The translations under genes and the position numbers were made by a program. 64,000 nucleotides of DNA from Ceratothoa steindachneri (lineage: Eukaryota; Arthropoda; Malacostraca; Isopoda; Cymothoidae), in contig OZ018338.1 in the NCBI GenBank assembly GCA_963969495.1, forward strand, positions 48,284,780-48,348,779, given 5' to 3'. Below, in pieces: positions 53,417 through 64,000 of the stretch (positions are counted from its first letter, which is position 1; each line of letters begins with the position of its first letter). Below the pieces are notes generated by a model. It was given only the letters and a program-made list of their open reading frames with translations. It was not told the origin of the DNA and made no database searches.

Positions 53417-54920
53417 GGATAGCCATTAACATAAAAGTTCCTTTTCTCGTAAGGGTTCTCGTGCCAAACGTTCTTCAGCCTTCCCTCGCTCGTTGGATCC
53501 CTATGCCAATGATGTGGACCCAAATGTAGACTATCCCCGCTTTTTGGTCATAGTTCGTCATCTGACACCCTACTTGCAAAAGTGTATGTGTTTGACGTTA
53601 ATGAGTCATTTGAGTACCTCTGTGGTGAACCCACTCGGATGTAGTCAAGAGGTAGTGGTGATATAGTAGTCGAGGTGTCATCTCACTCTCAACATAATCT
53701 TGTGCGAAATCTGTCTTCGAAGGCCGAAGTTCCCGTAACCGTATCTTCCCATCCACGTCTGAATTTTGTCAAAGGTGTCGTCCGTTCAAACGAATTTACG
53801 GATCACGACCTCACCCGTTTTCAGAGCAAGCTTAGTATCCGCATGTACACAGGGTGACAAACTGTAGGCTCTACTAGAGTCCCAACTGCCACATTGATTT
53901 TAATGTGGCAACGTCAGGAACTGCCGCAGTTTACTAAAGCTGGGTACCTTCGTGTCCCGGTAAGCCCCTACGTCGGACTAACCAGACGGAGCTTCAATTG
54001 TAATCAATTTGACATGTTGCTCGTACCTGTCATCACTCCCGTTCCTGCGTGAATTACAGTTCAGATCACCATGGCCCTGAATGCACCAAAACACCGTGTT
54101 GTGCCAACTGCGGTGGTGCCCACAGTGCCGCGTCAAAAATCTGCCCAATATTCATATATGAAAAGGAGGTCTTCGCTTCGCGTGATTCTCTGCGTCTGGA
54201 CGTAAGAGAGGCTCACCAACGTGCGCAATCATAAACCTCACTTGGCCGTCTCTTCTCAGACGTTTTGCGTGACGCTGGACGAAACCCACCATCACGTTCG
54301 AGTTCCGACACGCCTGAAGCATCTCATAGACCATCTACCGTTAGTGTCAAAAGTATTCACTATATAGCGTCGAAGCATCGATCTCACACCGAGATACCTA
54401 AAATTGCCTCCCTCCCTTTCTCCGGCAACTCTAGCCGGGACCGAAGCTCAGGGTGACACTTGAAGACATCAGACGTTATATGAAAAAATCTTCCATATCG
54501 ATCAGTGAAGGTTTTCTACCCCGACCCAAAGCCCCGTGGTAAGAGGAAGGACTCCTCATCTGGGTCATCGGCCACCAATAAGCGGGCAGCCTCTGAAGCT
54601 GAGTCGGCCGAGTCTCAAGAATCTTCAATGGACTCTTCTGTTGCTGAATATTCTCTGCCCTCAAGCCAGCTCCGCCCTTCAAAGGACTTAGGACCATTAC
54701 CGGTCCAAACGGTTGCAGGAATCCACCCACTTCCTTGTACTTTGTCCAGATCGCCTGCCTCACCCACTCAACCTCCTACTCATGATCCGATGGAAGCAGA
54801 TGATATTCCAACGTCACCGCCTGCGGTTGTTGGATCAACTTCTCAGACATCGAAAGCGCCCTCGGCCCATCAATCCGGATCTACAATCCAAAAATCTGTT
54901 CTCGATCTTCCGTTTCCGCC
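53417..54920 (+). pseudogene. LINE-B ORF1 of B2, degenerate
   Basis: Readable in pieces: 'SLDPYANDVDPNVDYPRFLV' (about 53490), 'LNFVKGVVRSNEF' (about 53760), 'CANCGGAHSAASKICPIF' (about 54100) and 'GKRKDSSSGSSATNKRAAS' (about 54535). Frameshifts lie near 53550, 53855, 54010 and 54235. The C-terminal end is split by A8. Confidence 0.75.
54912..54920 (+). repeat. target duplication, left, of A8
   Basis: 'gtttccgcc' is repeated at 57461-57469, at the exact point where LINE-B resumes. Confidence 0.85.
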
Positions 54921-57202
54921 ACGCCATGCTTCGACACCTGGGTGAGCGAGGCATGGCCTTTCTATTAGATTTGTTGAACAGGATCTGGGTGGAAGGTCTC
55001 CTCCCAGATTCCTGGCGAATCGCTACTGTGCTCGCCTTTCGCAAACCGGGGAGAGATCACTCTACTCCGGCCGGTTTCCGCCCAATCTCTCTAACCTCTT
55101 GCGTGTGCAAGTTGATGGAGAAATTGGTAAATGTTAGACTAGCCTTTTTCCTGGACAGCGGAGGCCATCTGTGTTCTGCACAGTGCGGCTTCCGCAAGTT
55201 CCACTCCACGTCGGATGCTCTGCTCCGACTGGAAAATGCCGTCTGCGAGGCCTTCCTTCGTAGACAGCCCTACGCCACGGTATTTTTCGATCTGGAGAAG
55301 GCCTATGATACCGCATGGCGATACGGTATCATGGAGACTCTTCACTCGATGAGGGCGATGGGACGCCTCCCAATGTTTATATCTGAATCTTTGCGAGTTC
55401 GTCGATTCCGCGTACGGATGGGGGGAGCCCTCTCCGGCCCAAAGGAGCAGGAAGAGGGTGTCCCGCAGGGAAGTGTCCTCAGTGTCACACTCTTTGCCCT
55501 AAGCATCAACGGCATCACCTCGGTGCTGCCGGAAGATGTTCTCTCTACGTGGACGACTTTTCGATATTTTTTGGTGCGGCCCAGATGCCAACTCTGGAGC
55601 GTCGACTCCAACAGGCATTGAATCGCGTCTCTCGCTATGCCGAAGCGCGCAGGTTTCGGTTTTCTTTGGCCAAGACTAAGGTGGTGCACTTCTGCCGCCA
55701 TCCACGGCTCCACCCCGACCCAGATTTGTTTCTTAATGGGTGCGCCTGGAAGTGGTTAAATCGCACCGTTTCCTTGGTCTTGTATTTGACTGACGCCTCA
55801 CCTGGGAGGCTCATATTCGCAGCCTTAAGGTCTCTTGTACCCGCGCCATGGATATTCTCCGTTCCGTGACGTTCAGCGCTTGGGGTGCTGATAGGGCTAC
55901 TGCTTTACTTTTTTATCGATCCTTTGTTCGCTCGAAGCTCGACTACGGATGCGAGTTTTATGCATCCGCAGCCGAGCGTTTATTGCGGGAGGTGGACTCG
56001 ATCCACCACAACAGCCTTCGCCTAGCGACCGGTGCCTTCTGCACTTTCCCCATTGAGAGCCTGTTGGTCGATTCTGGGGATCTGTCACTCGCTCTACGCC
56101 GCGTAGAGTGCATCACTCGCCTGTACGCGCGAGCCCGGCGCCTCCCTCAGTCGCGAACAGCTCTCACTGCATCCGCAGCTGATCTCGACGATGCCTATGC
56201 CGCCGAGAGACGCCGGTGGCACCTCTGGTTCTGCCCGGGACGCCTCATTGGAGTGTACCACATTTGGCTATTTGTCGCCACGCCTCTGCTCCCAAAGCTT
56301 GTACAGCGCCGGGAGTATTGCGTTCGAACTTTTTGGAGCACACCTCGTGTCACGCTGGAACCGTGCCAGTGTCTTTTCGGATGGCTCCAAGTCCCAAGGA
56401 AGCGGGGGGGGGGCGGCTTCCACGCTGTATGCCCTCTGTTTGAAGTCAGTGGGGCTCTACCAGGCGCTGCGTCTGTCTTCACGGCCGAGCTGGTGGCAAT
56501 ACACCACTCGGTATGGGAGATTACGCGACGTGCCCGGTTCGGAGACCGGATTGTGATCTATAGCGACTCACAAAGCGCCCCGAGTGCTCTCGGGGCATTG
56601 GAATCTCCGCATCCCCTGGTTCGCGATATCCGTGAGGCCACGGTTTTGGCGAGCCGGGCGGATGTCGAGATTATCTTCTGCTGGGTTCCTGGACATGTAG
56701 GAATTGCGGGGAACGAGGCCACCAAAGATTCCGCGAGGACCCTGCGACCGGATCAGCGTTTCCCTCTTCCTCACACTGACTACATGGCAGGAATACGGGC
56801 AGCTCTTCGGACTGCTTGGCAAAGAAGATGGGAGACGGTCGAAGGGAACTTAAAGTTGCGTGCCATAGCGCCGCGACTGTTCCCATGGACCTATCCCCCA
56901 ATGCCTCGACGGTTCAGGTCGCTTTCTGACGTCTCCGAATCGGACACACTCGTATGACGCATCGCTATTTGATGGAGCGCTCGCCTGCGCCCTATTGCAA
57001 CGACTGCGTCGTCCCCCAGACTATTCAGCACATTCTTGTCGAATGTCCCAGTCTGGGTGATCTTCGCGCACGATACCTGTCCCGGTACCAGAATGGGCGG
57101 GGTCGCTACCGCCTGTCCCTTGTACTCGGTACGAGTGCGTGCACATTGACAGGTGGACTTGTTGACTTTTTGGCGGAGGTCGGCCTTCTCCCTATTATTT
57201 AA
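54921..57202 (+). pseudogene. LINE-A ORF2 of A8 (RT-RNase H part)
   Basis: The RT frame to 55621 contains 'GFRPISLTSCVCK', 'SAQCGFRKFHSTSDALL' and 'FFDLEKAYDTAW'. A 7-nt deletion at about 55542 falls just before the YVDD codons and throws the box out of frame. The frame 55848-56957 continues with RNase H; its first Asp region is damaged at about 56375, while FTAEL, YSDSQSA and WVPGHVGIAGNE are intact. A last frame, 56954-57202, has C-X2-C...HILVECP. Confidence 0.88.
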
Positions 57203-57460
57203 CCAGGTTTTTTTTGTTTTGTTTTTTTTGCTTTTGTTTTTATCCTTATAGGTCGCACCCTCCGGCGCCGGGGGTACCTCCCCCCGACGCAGGAGCTTGC
57301 TTACTGCTCGCTTCCTTTTCCCATTTTTTTGGGGGGGTTGTTTTTTATCCTTTTGAATTTGATTTTAAAGTAGCCTAGTACTAGGCCGGTTTTTTAATAC
57401 GGCGACTAATGCCCCAGTACGCAGTCGCCAGATGAGCTCTTTAAAAAAAAGAAAAAATCT
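54921..57460 (+). mobile_element. LINE-A copy A8, 5'-truncated, nested in LINE-B
   Basis: Starts inside RT ('acgccatgcttcgacacctgg') and runs through RNase H to TAA 57200-57202, the long-type 3' UTR with both hairpins (about 57370-57429) and an A-rich tail interrupted by one G. It is bounded by a 9-bp duplication of LINE-B ORF1 sequence. Length 2.54 kb. Confidence 0.93.
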
Positions 57461-57730
57461 GTTTCCGCCTAACTGTGCTCCCGAATTACAGCCAGGGGCC
57501 TCGATCGGTTCCTCGAAACCATCGAACATATGCCCTGTCTACTGCTCTTTCCAGCATCTCTTTCCCTGCAATATCAGGCTCTTCAAAATCTGTTCTTTGG
57601 GACTCACTTCAAACTTAACCTCAGCAACAAAGGAGAAAAAGATATCGACTGTGGTATCTAACCGTTCCACATAATATCCTCCATTTTCAATGGAATTGCC
57701 AAGACGTTCTTCCCAAGTGGAAAGAACTCC
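57461..57730 (+). mobile_element. LINE-B copy B2, right part
   Basis: Continues the B2 ORF1 C-terminus ('cccgaattacagccaggggcc') into the ORF2 start ('caatggaattgccaag', 'gtggaaagaactc'), matching 43532-43775 of B1. It then switches at 57731 to the LINE-A leader of A9. Confidence 0.85.
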
Positions 57731-58039
57731 CACAGCTTTCTCTGGTCGGGCTCTATTTTCACATGGTAGATGCTGACCTTCTTAGCCAACTATCCCGGGT
57801 CGAGGTTGAGGGGACAATGTTCCATAACCTCTGAGATCCGGTTTGGGATGGTGGGTTTTTAACAACCTGCTTCATCTAAACCCATACCTTCCTCACTTTC
57901 CCTTTCCTTCTTTCTCACTTAACACACTATACCTTTTACGCCATACACAAGGTGGAGGCGCCATGTCGAAGGACTGCCGGGTCACCAGACGGGAGGGGTG
58001 GACTTAAATGGCGGCACGTGGCTCTGCCAGCACCGCATG

Positions 58040-58073
58040 CACCCCTTGCAGAGCGGGCTACTGCGAGGGGGTG
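58040..58073 (+). promoter_or_regulatory. leader hairpin of A9 with compensatory change
   Basis: Arms CACCCCTTGCAG and CTGCGAGGGGGTG. Relative to A1, a T to C change in the left arm is matched by A to G in the right arm, keeping the pair. One extra G bulges. Confidence 0.5.
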
Positions 58074-58108
58074 ATTAGAGTCTGCATCCCATAAAAAATA
58101 GTGTCACC

Positions 58109-60013
58109 ATGCCCAATGATGGCAAAACCAAAAGTTTCACCTCGTCCACCGTCAGAGCCGCCCTCGAGCAGCTTCACTGGAAAAATGTAGGTTCCCCTCC
58201 CCCTGTGCTTTCACAAGAAAACCTCTGAAAATTCTTTGATCTCACCCCCATGTCTGGAGGTGCCCTCGGGTGCCTCCTTCTTTCCAGCGGCAGTCCCCCC
58301 TTTACTTTCCAAGGGGACTACTAAGAAAGCCAGCAAGCAGACCATAACATACCACTCCCCATTGAAGCGGCTCGGTAGGGCAAACCCCATTAGGGGGGAG
58401 AAGGAAGACAGGGCCCATCGGCCGCTTCCCTCTAGTGACTTGCTGGCTCGCATACTAACCTTAGCGGGGTTCTAGGTATGTGCCTCTGAATACTCGACTT
58501 GTGACACTGCTGCCAATGGGACCTGTGATGTGCTGGGGGGATGGTCATATGGAGGATTCCCCGAGATAGACATGGTCCTTGAGGCAACCTAGCCTTAAAC
58601 GGTAGATGCCATCCATGAGGGCGAATCGGGGCTCGGTGCCAAGCAGCGAACCCGAGTCCGCCATTATGCAAGTTCCTCCTCAAACGGCTCTGGTCTCCAA
58701 GGCAGTACAAGGTGGGAAGGGATCTCTTCTGGCGGGTGCCCCTACGACCGTCACGGCCTTCTCCATTCCAGAGAAGGACCTTGCTGAGGCCGGTAAATCT
58801 GGCCTGGGGGCTCCTGTCGGCGGAGGAGAAAAGCGGGTTCATTCCCCGCCATCTCCCAAGAAGAAAGGAAACAAAAAAAAAGACTGGCCTCCTCTCCATC
58901 CGCGGGGACGGATGGGTCTGCTGCTTCGTTAAGGGACCAAGCCAAGATTGGCACATCTGGCCCCTTGGCTTCCTGGGTGCAGAGCACCTGACTAATACCA
59001 AAAGTGCTAGTGCGAAGAGGGGAGCCTCGATTACATCTTGGTCCCCTCATTCAGAGACCACCCGGCGTTTTCGAGCCCACTGGCTTCAAACGCTTCCTGG
59101 TTAGTCGCTCCACTGATGGCAGCATGTTGGTTAAGGGCAACATGATCCAACAGAGGAGAGCTTTAGCTAGTGTCATTGGTAGAGAGCCGTAGGTGACCCG
59201 TTACGCGGACGGGAGCCTTTTGGCGAATGAGTCGAATCCCTCCGAGGCGGCCATGCTTTTCAGACACTTGGTGGCACGCCCGTGAGTGTGACGGCACACT
59301 CTACCATGAACTTCATGAAAGGAGCAGTTTATGCGAGGGAACTCGTGGACTAATCCATAGAAGACAATACCTTAAAGCTGGCCGACCATGGGGCGGTCAA
59401 GGTCGAACGTGTGATGAGAAAACATGGAGGCCTCGATACTCACCACTACACACTTTGTCACGTTCGACTGTGATAAGCTCCCTGAGTCGCTGCGTGAGGG
59501 TTGGTATTGCTACCGCCTGAAGGCATTCGTGCCACTGCCGCAGATGTGCTATTACTCCTACCGCTTCGGCCAAACTAATCGCTCGTGTCGAAGTGCAAAG
59601 TTGGGGTTACTCGAAACCTGTGTAAGTTGCTCCAAGGCCGCACACGATAAGTCCAAATCGTGTGTGGCCAAGTATGTCAATTGCGGAGAGCCGCACCCCG
59701 CTTCGTCAAAACAATGTGGTGCGTATCTCCTTGAGAAAGAAATCCTGGCCGTTCAGGCCCAGAATTGTCTCATTTCGCAAGGCTAAGGACTTGGTCCTTG
59801 CGCGCCCGGCGCTGCCGGGAACCTCCTAGGCCTCAATTTGGAAAAATACACCCTCTACCCCTGGCCGTTCCAGGTCTACGAGCACGGTCGTTTCTACCCT
59901 TGCGCGATTTCTACCGCATGTAAAGCTGGCGGCACAAATGGTCCACACCCAGCCCCGGCTAAAACCAGGGCTCCCCCACTTTCCCCCAGCGTGAACGTTT
60001 CCCGTAAGGCGAG
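58109..60013 (+). pseudogene. LINE-A ORF1 of A9, degenerate
   Basis: ATG 58109 (M-P-N-D-G-K-T-K). The N-terminal Pro-rich part, 'EKDLAEAGKSGLGAP' (about 58772), the RRM-like region (59060-59420), zinc knuckles (59547-59720; the first has lost Cys/His residues) and the basic tail are recognisable. Many stops and frameshifts are present. It ends at the A10 junction. Confidence 0.8.
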
Positions 60014-60459
60014 CCCGTAAGGGGCGCGGCGATTTGCCATCCTGGCCGCCGTGCTGACGGGACTTAGCACCCCAGCTTAGCCTCTTCTCCTTCCTTCAAA
60101 ACACTTGTGTTTACCTCCCTATTTCCTCACTTTTCATACAACCTCTCCCACAACTTTCTCTGGTCAGCCTCTAATATCACAGGGTAGATGCTGACCTTCT
60201 TCTCAAGTCAACCGTCCCGGATCACGGCTGAGGGGGGAGGGGACAACGTTCCCTAACCCCTGGGATGGGTTTTTTTAACAACCTGCCTCATCCCCACTCA
60301 CCTTCCCCACATACCTTTTCCTCTCCTCTTCCTCTCCTCTTCACAATCTATCCTTTTACGCCGTGTCCAAGGTGGAGCCGCCATGCCGATGGACTGCCAG
60401 GCCACCAGGCGGGAGGGGTGGTCCCTAATGGCGGCGCCTGGCTCTGCCAGGCCTGTAAG

Positions 60460-60492
60460 CACCTCTTGCAGTGCGGGCAACTGTGAGAGGTG
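60460..60492 (+). promoter_or_regulatory. leader hairpin of A10
   Basis: Stem 60460-60472 with 60480-60492. One base of the right arm differs from A1 but still pairs as G-U. Confidence 0.5.
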
Positions 60493-60529
60493 GTGGGCTA
60501 TTGCGCCCCGCAGAAAATTTAGGGTCACC

Positions 60530-62033
60530 ATGCCCAATGATGTTAAAAAAAAAATCTCCCCCTAATTCCCACTTGCTCATCGACGGAGCCGCCCTCGGGC
60601 AGCTCCACCGAAAAAATGGAGGTCTCCCTCCCCTTCCCTGTGCTTGCGCAGGGGACCCTCCATATTTCTTTAACTGGAGAGGAGGCTTACTTCTCTCCTA
60701 CGCCTACGGGTGAAGGGGACTTCTCCTTATCCCCTTCTCTGGAGGTGCTTTCGGGCACCTCCCTATTTCCAGCGGCAGTCCCTCCTTTTCTTTCTAAGGG
60801 GACTGCCAAGAGAGCCAGCAGGCAGCCCATTGCCGACCGCCCCTCGTGTAAGCGGCTCGGTACGGCAAACCCCCTTAAGAGGGAGAGGGAAGCCAGGCCC
60901 CTTCGGTCGCTTCCCTCAAAAGACCTGCTGGCAAGAATATTAAACCTTGCCAGGGTCAAGGCCTGTGCCTCCGCTGAACGACCATGGGGCGGTCAAGGTC
61001 GAACGTGTGATGAGAAAACAGGGAGGAGCCTCGAGACCCACCCCTACACTCTTCGTCACGTTCAACTGTGACAAGCTCCCTGAGTCGGTGCGTGCAGGTT
61101 GGTACCGTTACCGCGTGAATGCATTCATGCCACTGCCGCGGGGGTGCTATTACTGTCACCGCTTCGGCCATACGAATCGTTCTTGTTGACGTGCAAAGTC
61201 GAAGTCACCCGAAGTTTGTGTAAATTGCTCCAAGGCCGCACACGATAAGTCCAAATCGTGTGTGGCCAAGTGTGTCGATTGCGGAAAGCCGCACCCCGCT
61301 TCTTCGAAGCAATGTGGTGCATATCTCCTTGAGAAAAGAAATCCTGGCCGTTCAGGCCCAGGATCGACTCTCATTTCGCTAGGGTACGGACTTGGACCTG
61401 GCGCGCACGGCTCTGCCTGGGACGTCATATGCCTCAATAGTTAGAAAGACACCCTCTTTTCCTGGCCCATCCAGGCCAACGAGCACGGTTGTTTCCGCGC
61501 CCATTCGGAGCCCTTCTGCGAGCTCTACTCAACCCTGGCGCTACCCTGGTAAAGCTGACGGAAAAAATGTTTCACACCCAGCCCCGGCTAAAACCCGGGC
61601 TCCCCTCTCTTTTCCCAGCGTGACCGTTTCCCGTAAGGCGAAACGGCCACGCGCCTCCACCGAGTCCTTAGACTCACAGGAGGCAACACCCCTGAAGATG
61701 CTCGCTAGGCCATCTTCCGGGGTTCCTAAAGCTGTTCCCCGAAAGGAGGACAGCAACAAAGGAGCTTTGGCTCTTCGCCCACGCCTAGTGGGGGAGCGAG
61801 AGGCTCGGAGACGGTGGTTCCTCGAAAAGAGGGCCCCCCGCCTCCGAAGCTGCAACGCCCGCCTAAGGTTTCGAGGTGGCGAGCCCAACCTCCCACATAA
61901 GTCATCGAAGGCGACAGCGCCTTCAGCGCTTTGTCCGGCCAACTGCGCCCTGGGATCTGCCCCCGGGAAGCGTACGGCCATATCCGTGAGGGTCATCAGT
62001 TCGAGGAGGGCCCCCGCGTCTTCTCCGAGCTAG
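60530..62033 (+). pseudogene. LINE-A ORF1 of A10, internally deleted
   Basis: ATG 60530 (M-P-N-D-V-K-K-K). The N-terminus is normal to about 60970, then jumps to 'DHGAVKVERVMRKQGG' (60979), losing roughly 900 nt including most of the RRM-like domain. The zinc knuckles remain (61147-61310), although TGA follows the first. The frame 61392-62033 carries the tail and the family stop TAG 62031-62033, confirming where ORF1 ends. Confidence 0.85.
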
Positions 62034-64000
62034 GCCTGAAGGGCATATTCCTTCAATGGAATTGCCGTGGACTCCGGGCCAACTGGGAGGAGCTGCGGAG
62101 GCTCGTCTCGTCCCGTTCCCCGTTAGCTATCTTTTTGCAGGAAACAATGCTCTGCGCGTGCCCCCTGCCCTCCATCCCGGGGTATAAGAGTCTTGCGACC
62201 CCACCACCGCGGGATGGTCTGGGCTGGGAAATGCGCGGGTATACAACCGGCATGATGTCTCCGTTCTTCCTTTCTCTTTAGATACCTCCTTTCAGGCAGT
62301 GGCTGTGCAGCTGCACCTGGATAGGAGGTATACTGTCATTTCTGCGTACATTCCACCGTAAGCTGACTTCGACACGGGGGACTTCCGCCGCGTCCTGGCA
62401 TGGTTGCCGAGGCCCTATCTCTTGCTTGGAGATCTGAACGGCAAGAATCCTCTCTGGGGAGATTACTCCATAAATCCAGGGGACAAGTCCTTACCGATCT
62501 GATCGAAGAGCTTGAGATGGGTGTCCATAACGTGGGTGAGTTTGCGCATTACTGTCCGAGAACCGCTTCATTTTCTTGCCTTGACCTATCTTTGTGCTTT
62601 TCGGATGCACAGCCTGATTTTGATTGGGGGTGGTCGATGACCTCCATGGTAATAATCACTTTCCCATTCAAATATCATTTTCAGGAAATTTTCCGCTTGA
62701 GAGCCTACCTTGGTGGTGCTTGGTGCGGGCGCGGAGGCCTGCATTTCATGAAATGACTGAATTTTCTATCTCAGTCGAGGAGTTTAGGTCGGTAGATGAG
62801 GCCGTTGAGTTCTCCGGCGACCTCATTGCCGCAGGCCTGACTACTATTCCTAGGACGTCTGGCCGTTTTGCACGCCGACCACTCCCATGGTGGTCGGCCG
62901 AGTGTGAGACGGCCCTCAAACAGAAGCTTATGCCTACCTGCGCTATTATCGCCGCCCGAACGATTTCACTGTCGCTGAATTTCTTTGGGCTAGGGCTAGG
63001 TTCCAGGATATTTCGAAACATGCCCGCCGCTCTTCTTTGCGGGCATACGTGTCTTCACTTAACGAAAGACCCCTTTAGCTGAGGTTTGGAAGCGAGTCAA
63101 AAGGATAAGGGGCAAGTTCTGGCAGGAACCCTCACCCGTTCTCCAGGAGAATGGGACCGCAATCTCAGACCCCGCGTCCGTGGCGGAATCCTTAGCGGCC
63201 GCTTTTTCTGCATTCTCTAGCCGGGATGCTGCTCCGCCAGCATTCAATGCACGTCGTGATGTTGCGGAAGGACGCCGGCTGGACTTGACCCCTAGAGGCG
63301 GAGAACCCTTTAACGACAAGTTTACTGTGAGTGAGTTGCGCTCCGCTCTCGCTTCGTGCGCGGACACCGCCCATGGTCTGGACGATGTCCCATACGCCAT
63401 GCTTCGACACCTGGGTGAGCGAGGCATGGCCTTTGTGTTAGATTTGTTCAACAGGATCTGGGTGGAGGGTCTCTGTCCCAGACTCCTGGCGAATCGTTAT
63501 TGTGCTCGCCTTTCGCAAACCGGGGAGAGATCACTCTACTCCGACCGGTTTCCGCCCAATCTCTCTATCCTCTTGTGTGTGTAATTGATGGAGAAATTGG
63601 TAAATGTTAGATTAGCCTTTTTCCTGGACAGCGGAGACCATCTGTGTTCTGCACAGTGCGGCTTCCGCAAGTTCCACTCTTCGTCGGATGCTCTGCTCCG
63701 ACTGGAAAATGCCGTCTGCGAGGCTTTCCTTCGTAGACAGCACTACGCCACGGTGTTTTTCGATCTGGAGAAGGCCTATGATACCGCATGGCGATACGGT
63801 ATCATGGAGACTCTCCACACGATGGGGGCGAGGGGACGCCTCCCAATGTTTATATCTGAATTTTTGCGAGATCTTCGATTCTGCGTACGGGTGGGTGGAG
63901 CCATCTCCCGCCCAAAGGAGCAAGAAGAGGGTGTCCCGCAGGGAAGTGTCCTCAGTGTCACACTCTTTGCCCTGACCATCAATGGCATCACCTCGGTGCT
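62031..64000 (+). pseudogene. LINE-A ORF2 of A10, 5' part, frameshifted
   Basis: EN starts 'LGLKGIFLQWNCRGL' and GDLN is intact (62428-62439). SDHFP is altered, since the codons read N-N-H-F-P. Frameshifts lie near 62210, 62480, 62620 and 62935. RT: EN-RT linker, 'GFRKFHSSSDALL' (63660) and 'FFDLEKAYDTAW' (63757) to the window end. The catalytic box lies beyond the edge. Confidence 0.85.

Larger units (their letters stand above)
52915..54920 (+). mobile_element. LINE-B copy B2, left part (leader and ORF1)
   Basis: The leader from about 52915 matches 41510-41995 of B1. ORF1 starts near 53417 (ATG then TAG-type decay), with the RRM-like part 53700-53810, zinc knuckles 53995-54130 (C-N-Q-F and C-A-N-C-G-G-A-H-S) and a Ser/Pro-rich tail to 54920. 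At 54921 it is interrupted by LINE-A copy A8, and it resumes at 57461. It lies downstream of EFR3. Confidence 0.82.
57731..60013 (+). mobile_element. LINE-A copy A9, diverged subfamily, 5' part only
   Basis: Starts within the leader ('cacagctttctctggtc'), next to LINE-B sequence. It carries the uORF ATG context (about 57963), the leader hairpin and ORF1. It stops at 60013 within the ORF1 tail, where the 5' end of A10 begins. The rest may lie right of the window. Confidence 0.85.
60014..64000 (+). mobile_element. LINE-A copy A10, full 5' end, runs off window
   Basis: Begins with the exact family 5' terminus 'cccgtaaggggcgcgg' inside A9 ORF1. Leader with uORF and hairpin, ORF1 60530-62033 with a large internal deletion, and ORF2 from about 62031 to the window edge inside RT ('GITSVL'). 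Confidence 0.9.

Noticed and set aside
1..64000. CRISPR arrays, bacterial operons, phage or plasmid features
   Set aside because: The sequence is spliced eukaryotic DNA with LINEs. No spaced direct repeats or bacterial gene layout are seen.
1..64000. LTR retrotransposon or retrovirus
   Set aside because: The RT and RNase H here belong to non-LTR elements (APE endonuclease, poly(A) or ATT tails). No integrase, protease or long terminal repeats were found.

Overview
The window is eukaryotic and looks like arthropod, perhaps crustacean, genomic DNA. The organism is inferred from family content only and is not certain. It has spliced exons with canonical GT/AG borders, AT-rich introns, a tRNA-derived SINE, and dense I-clade-type LINEs carrying APE endonuclease, RT and RNase H domains.

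Host gene: I recognise one gene, the 3' half of EFR3 (rolling blackout/stmA in Drosophila), the palmitoylated plasma-membrane scaffold for PI4-kinase III-alpha. Six coding exons on the + strand (4733-4964, 5866-6005, 13622-13753, 20636-20780, 40700-40852, 50455-50661) join with matching phases (0, 2, 2, 0, 0) and end in a TAG preceded by an acidic/aromatic tail like the EFR3 C-terminus. The exons total about 1.0 kb spread over 46 kb. The upstream exons lie left of the window.

Mobile DNA: the introns and the 3' flank are filled with two LINE families. LINE-A is about 6.8 kb. It has a structured 5' leader with a short uORF, ORF1 (proline-rich N-terminus, RRM-like domain, three zinc knuckles) and ORF2 (EN-RT-RNase H-Cys/His tail). 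Its 3' end folds into two hairpins before poly(A). Copies: A0 relic 759-3870; A1 full length 6397-13217 with target duplication; A11 fragment 14238-14590; A2 20845-28040, itself hit by a 328-bp LINE-A 3' fragment at 23850-24177; A3 28594-32835; A4 full length 32836-39679; A5 39699-40537; A12 41078-41315; A6 48170-49754; A7 minus-strand relic 51860-52800; A8 54921-57460; A9 57731-60013; A10 60014 to the window end. LINE-B is a relative with a TTA/ATT-rich tail: B1 41340-47300, and B2 52915-54920 plus 57461-57730, split by A8. Two antisense CR1/Rex1-like RT relics and a tRNA-Asp-like SINE sit in intron 3.

No LINE-A copy seen here is intact. Each has frameshifts, stops or deletions, so the ORFs are annotated as pseudogenes. 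The main points are the rebuilt EFR3 exon chain, the sense-strand bias of LINE-A in the gene, conserved leader and 3' RNA structures, defects shared between separate insertions (suggesting trans-mobilisation or gene conversion), and two small templated rearrangements that created a perfect hairpin and a 66-bp duplicate.
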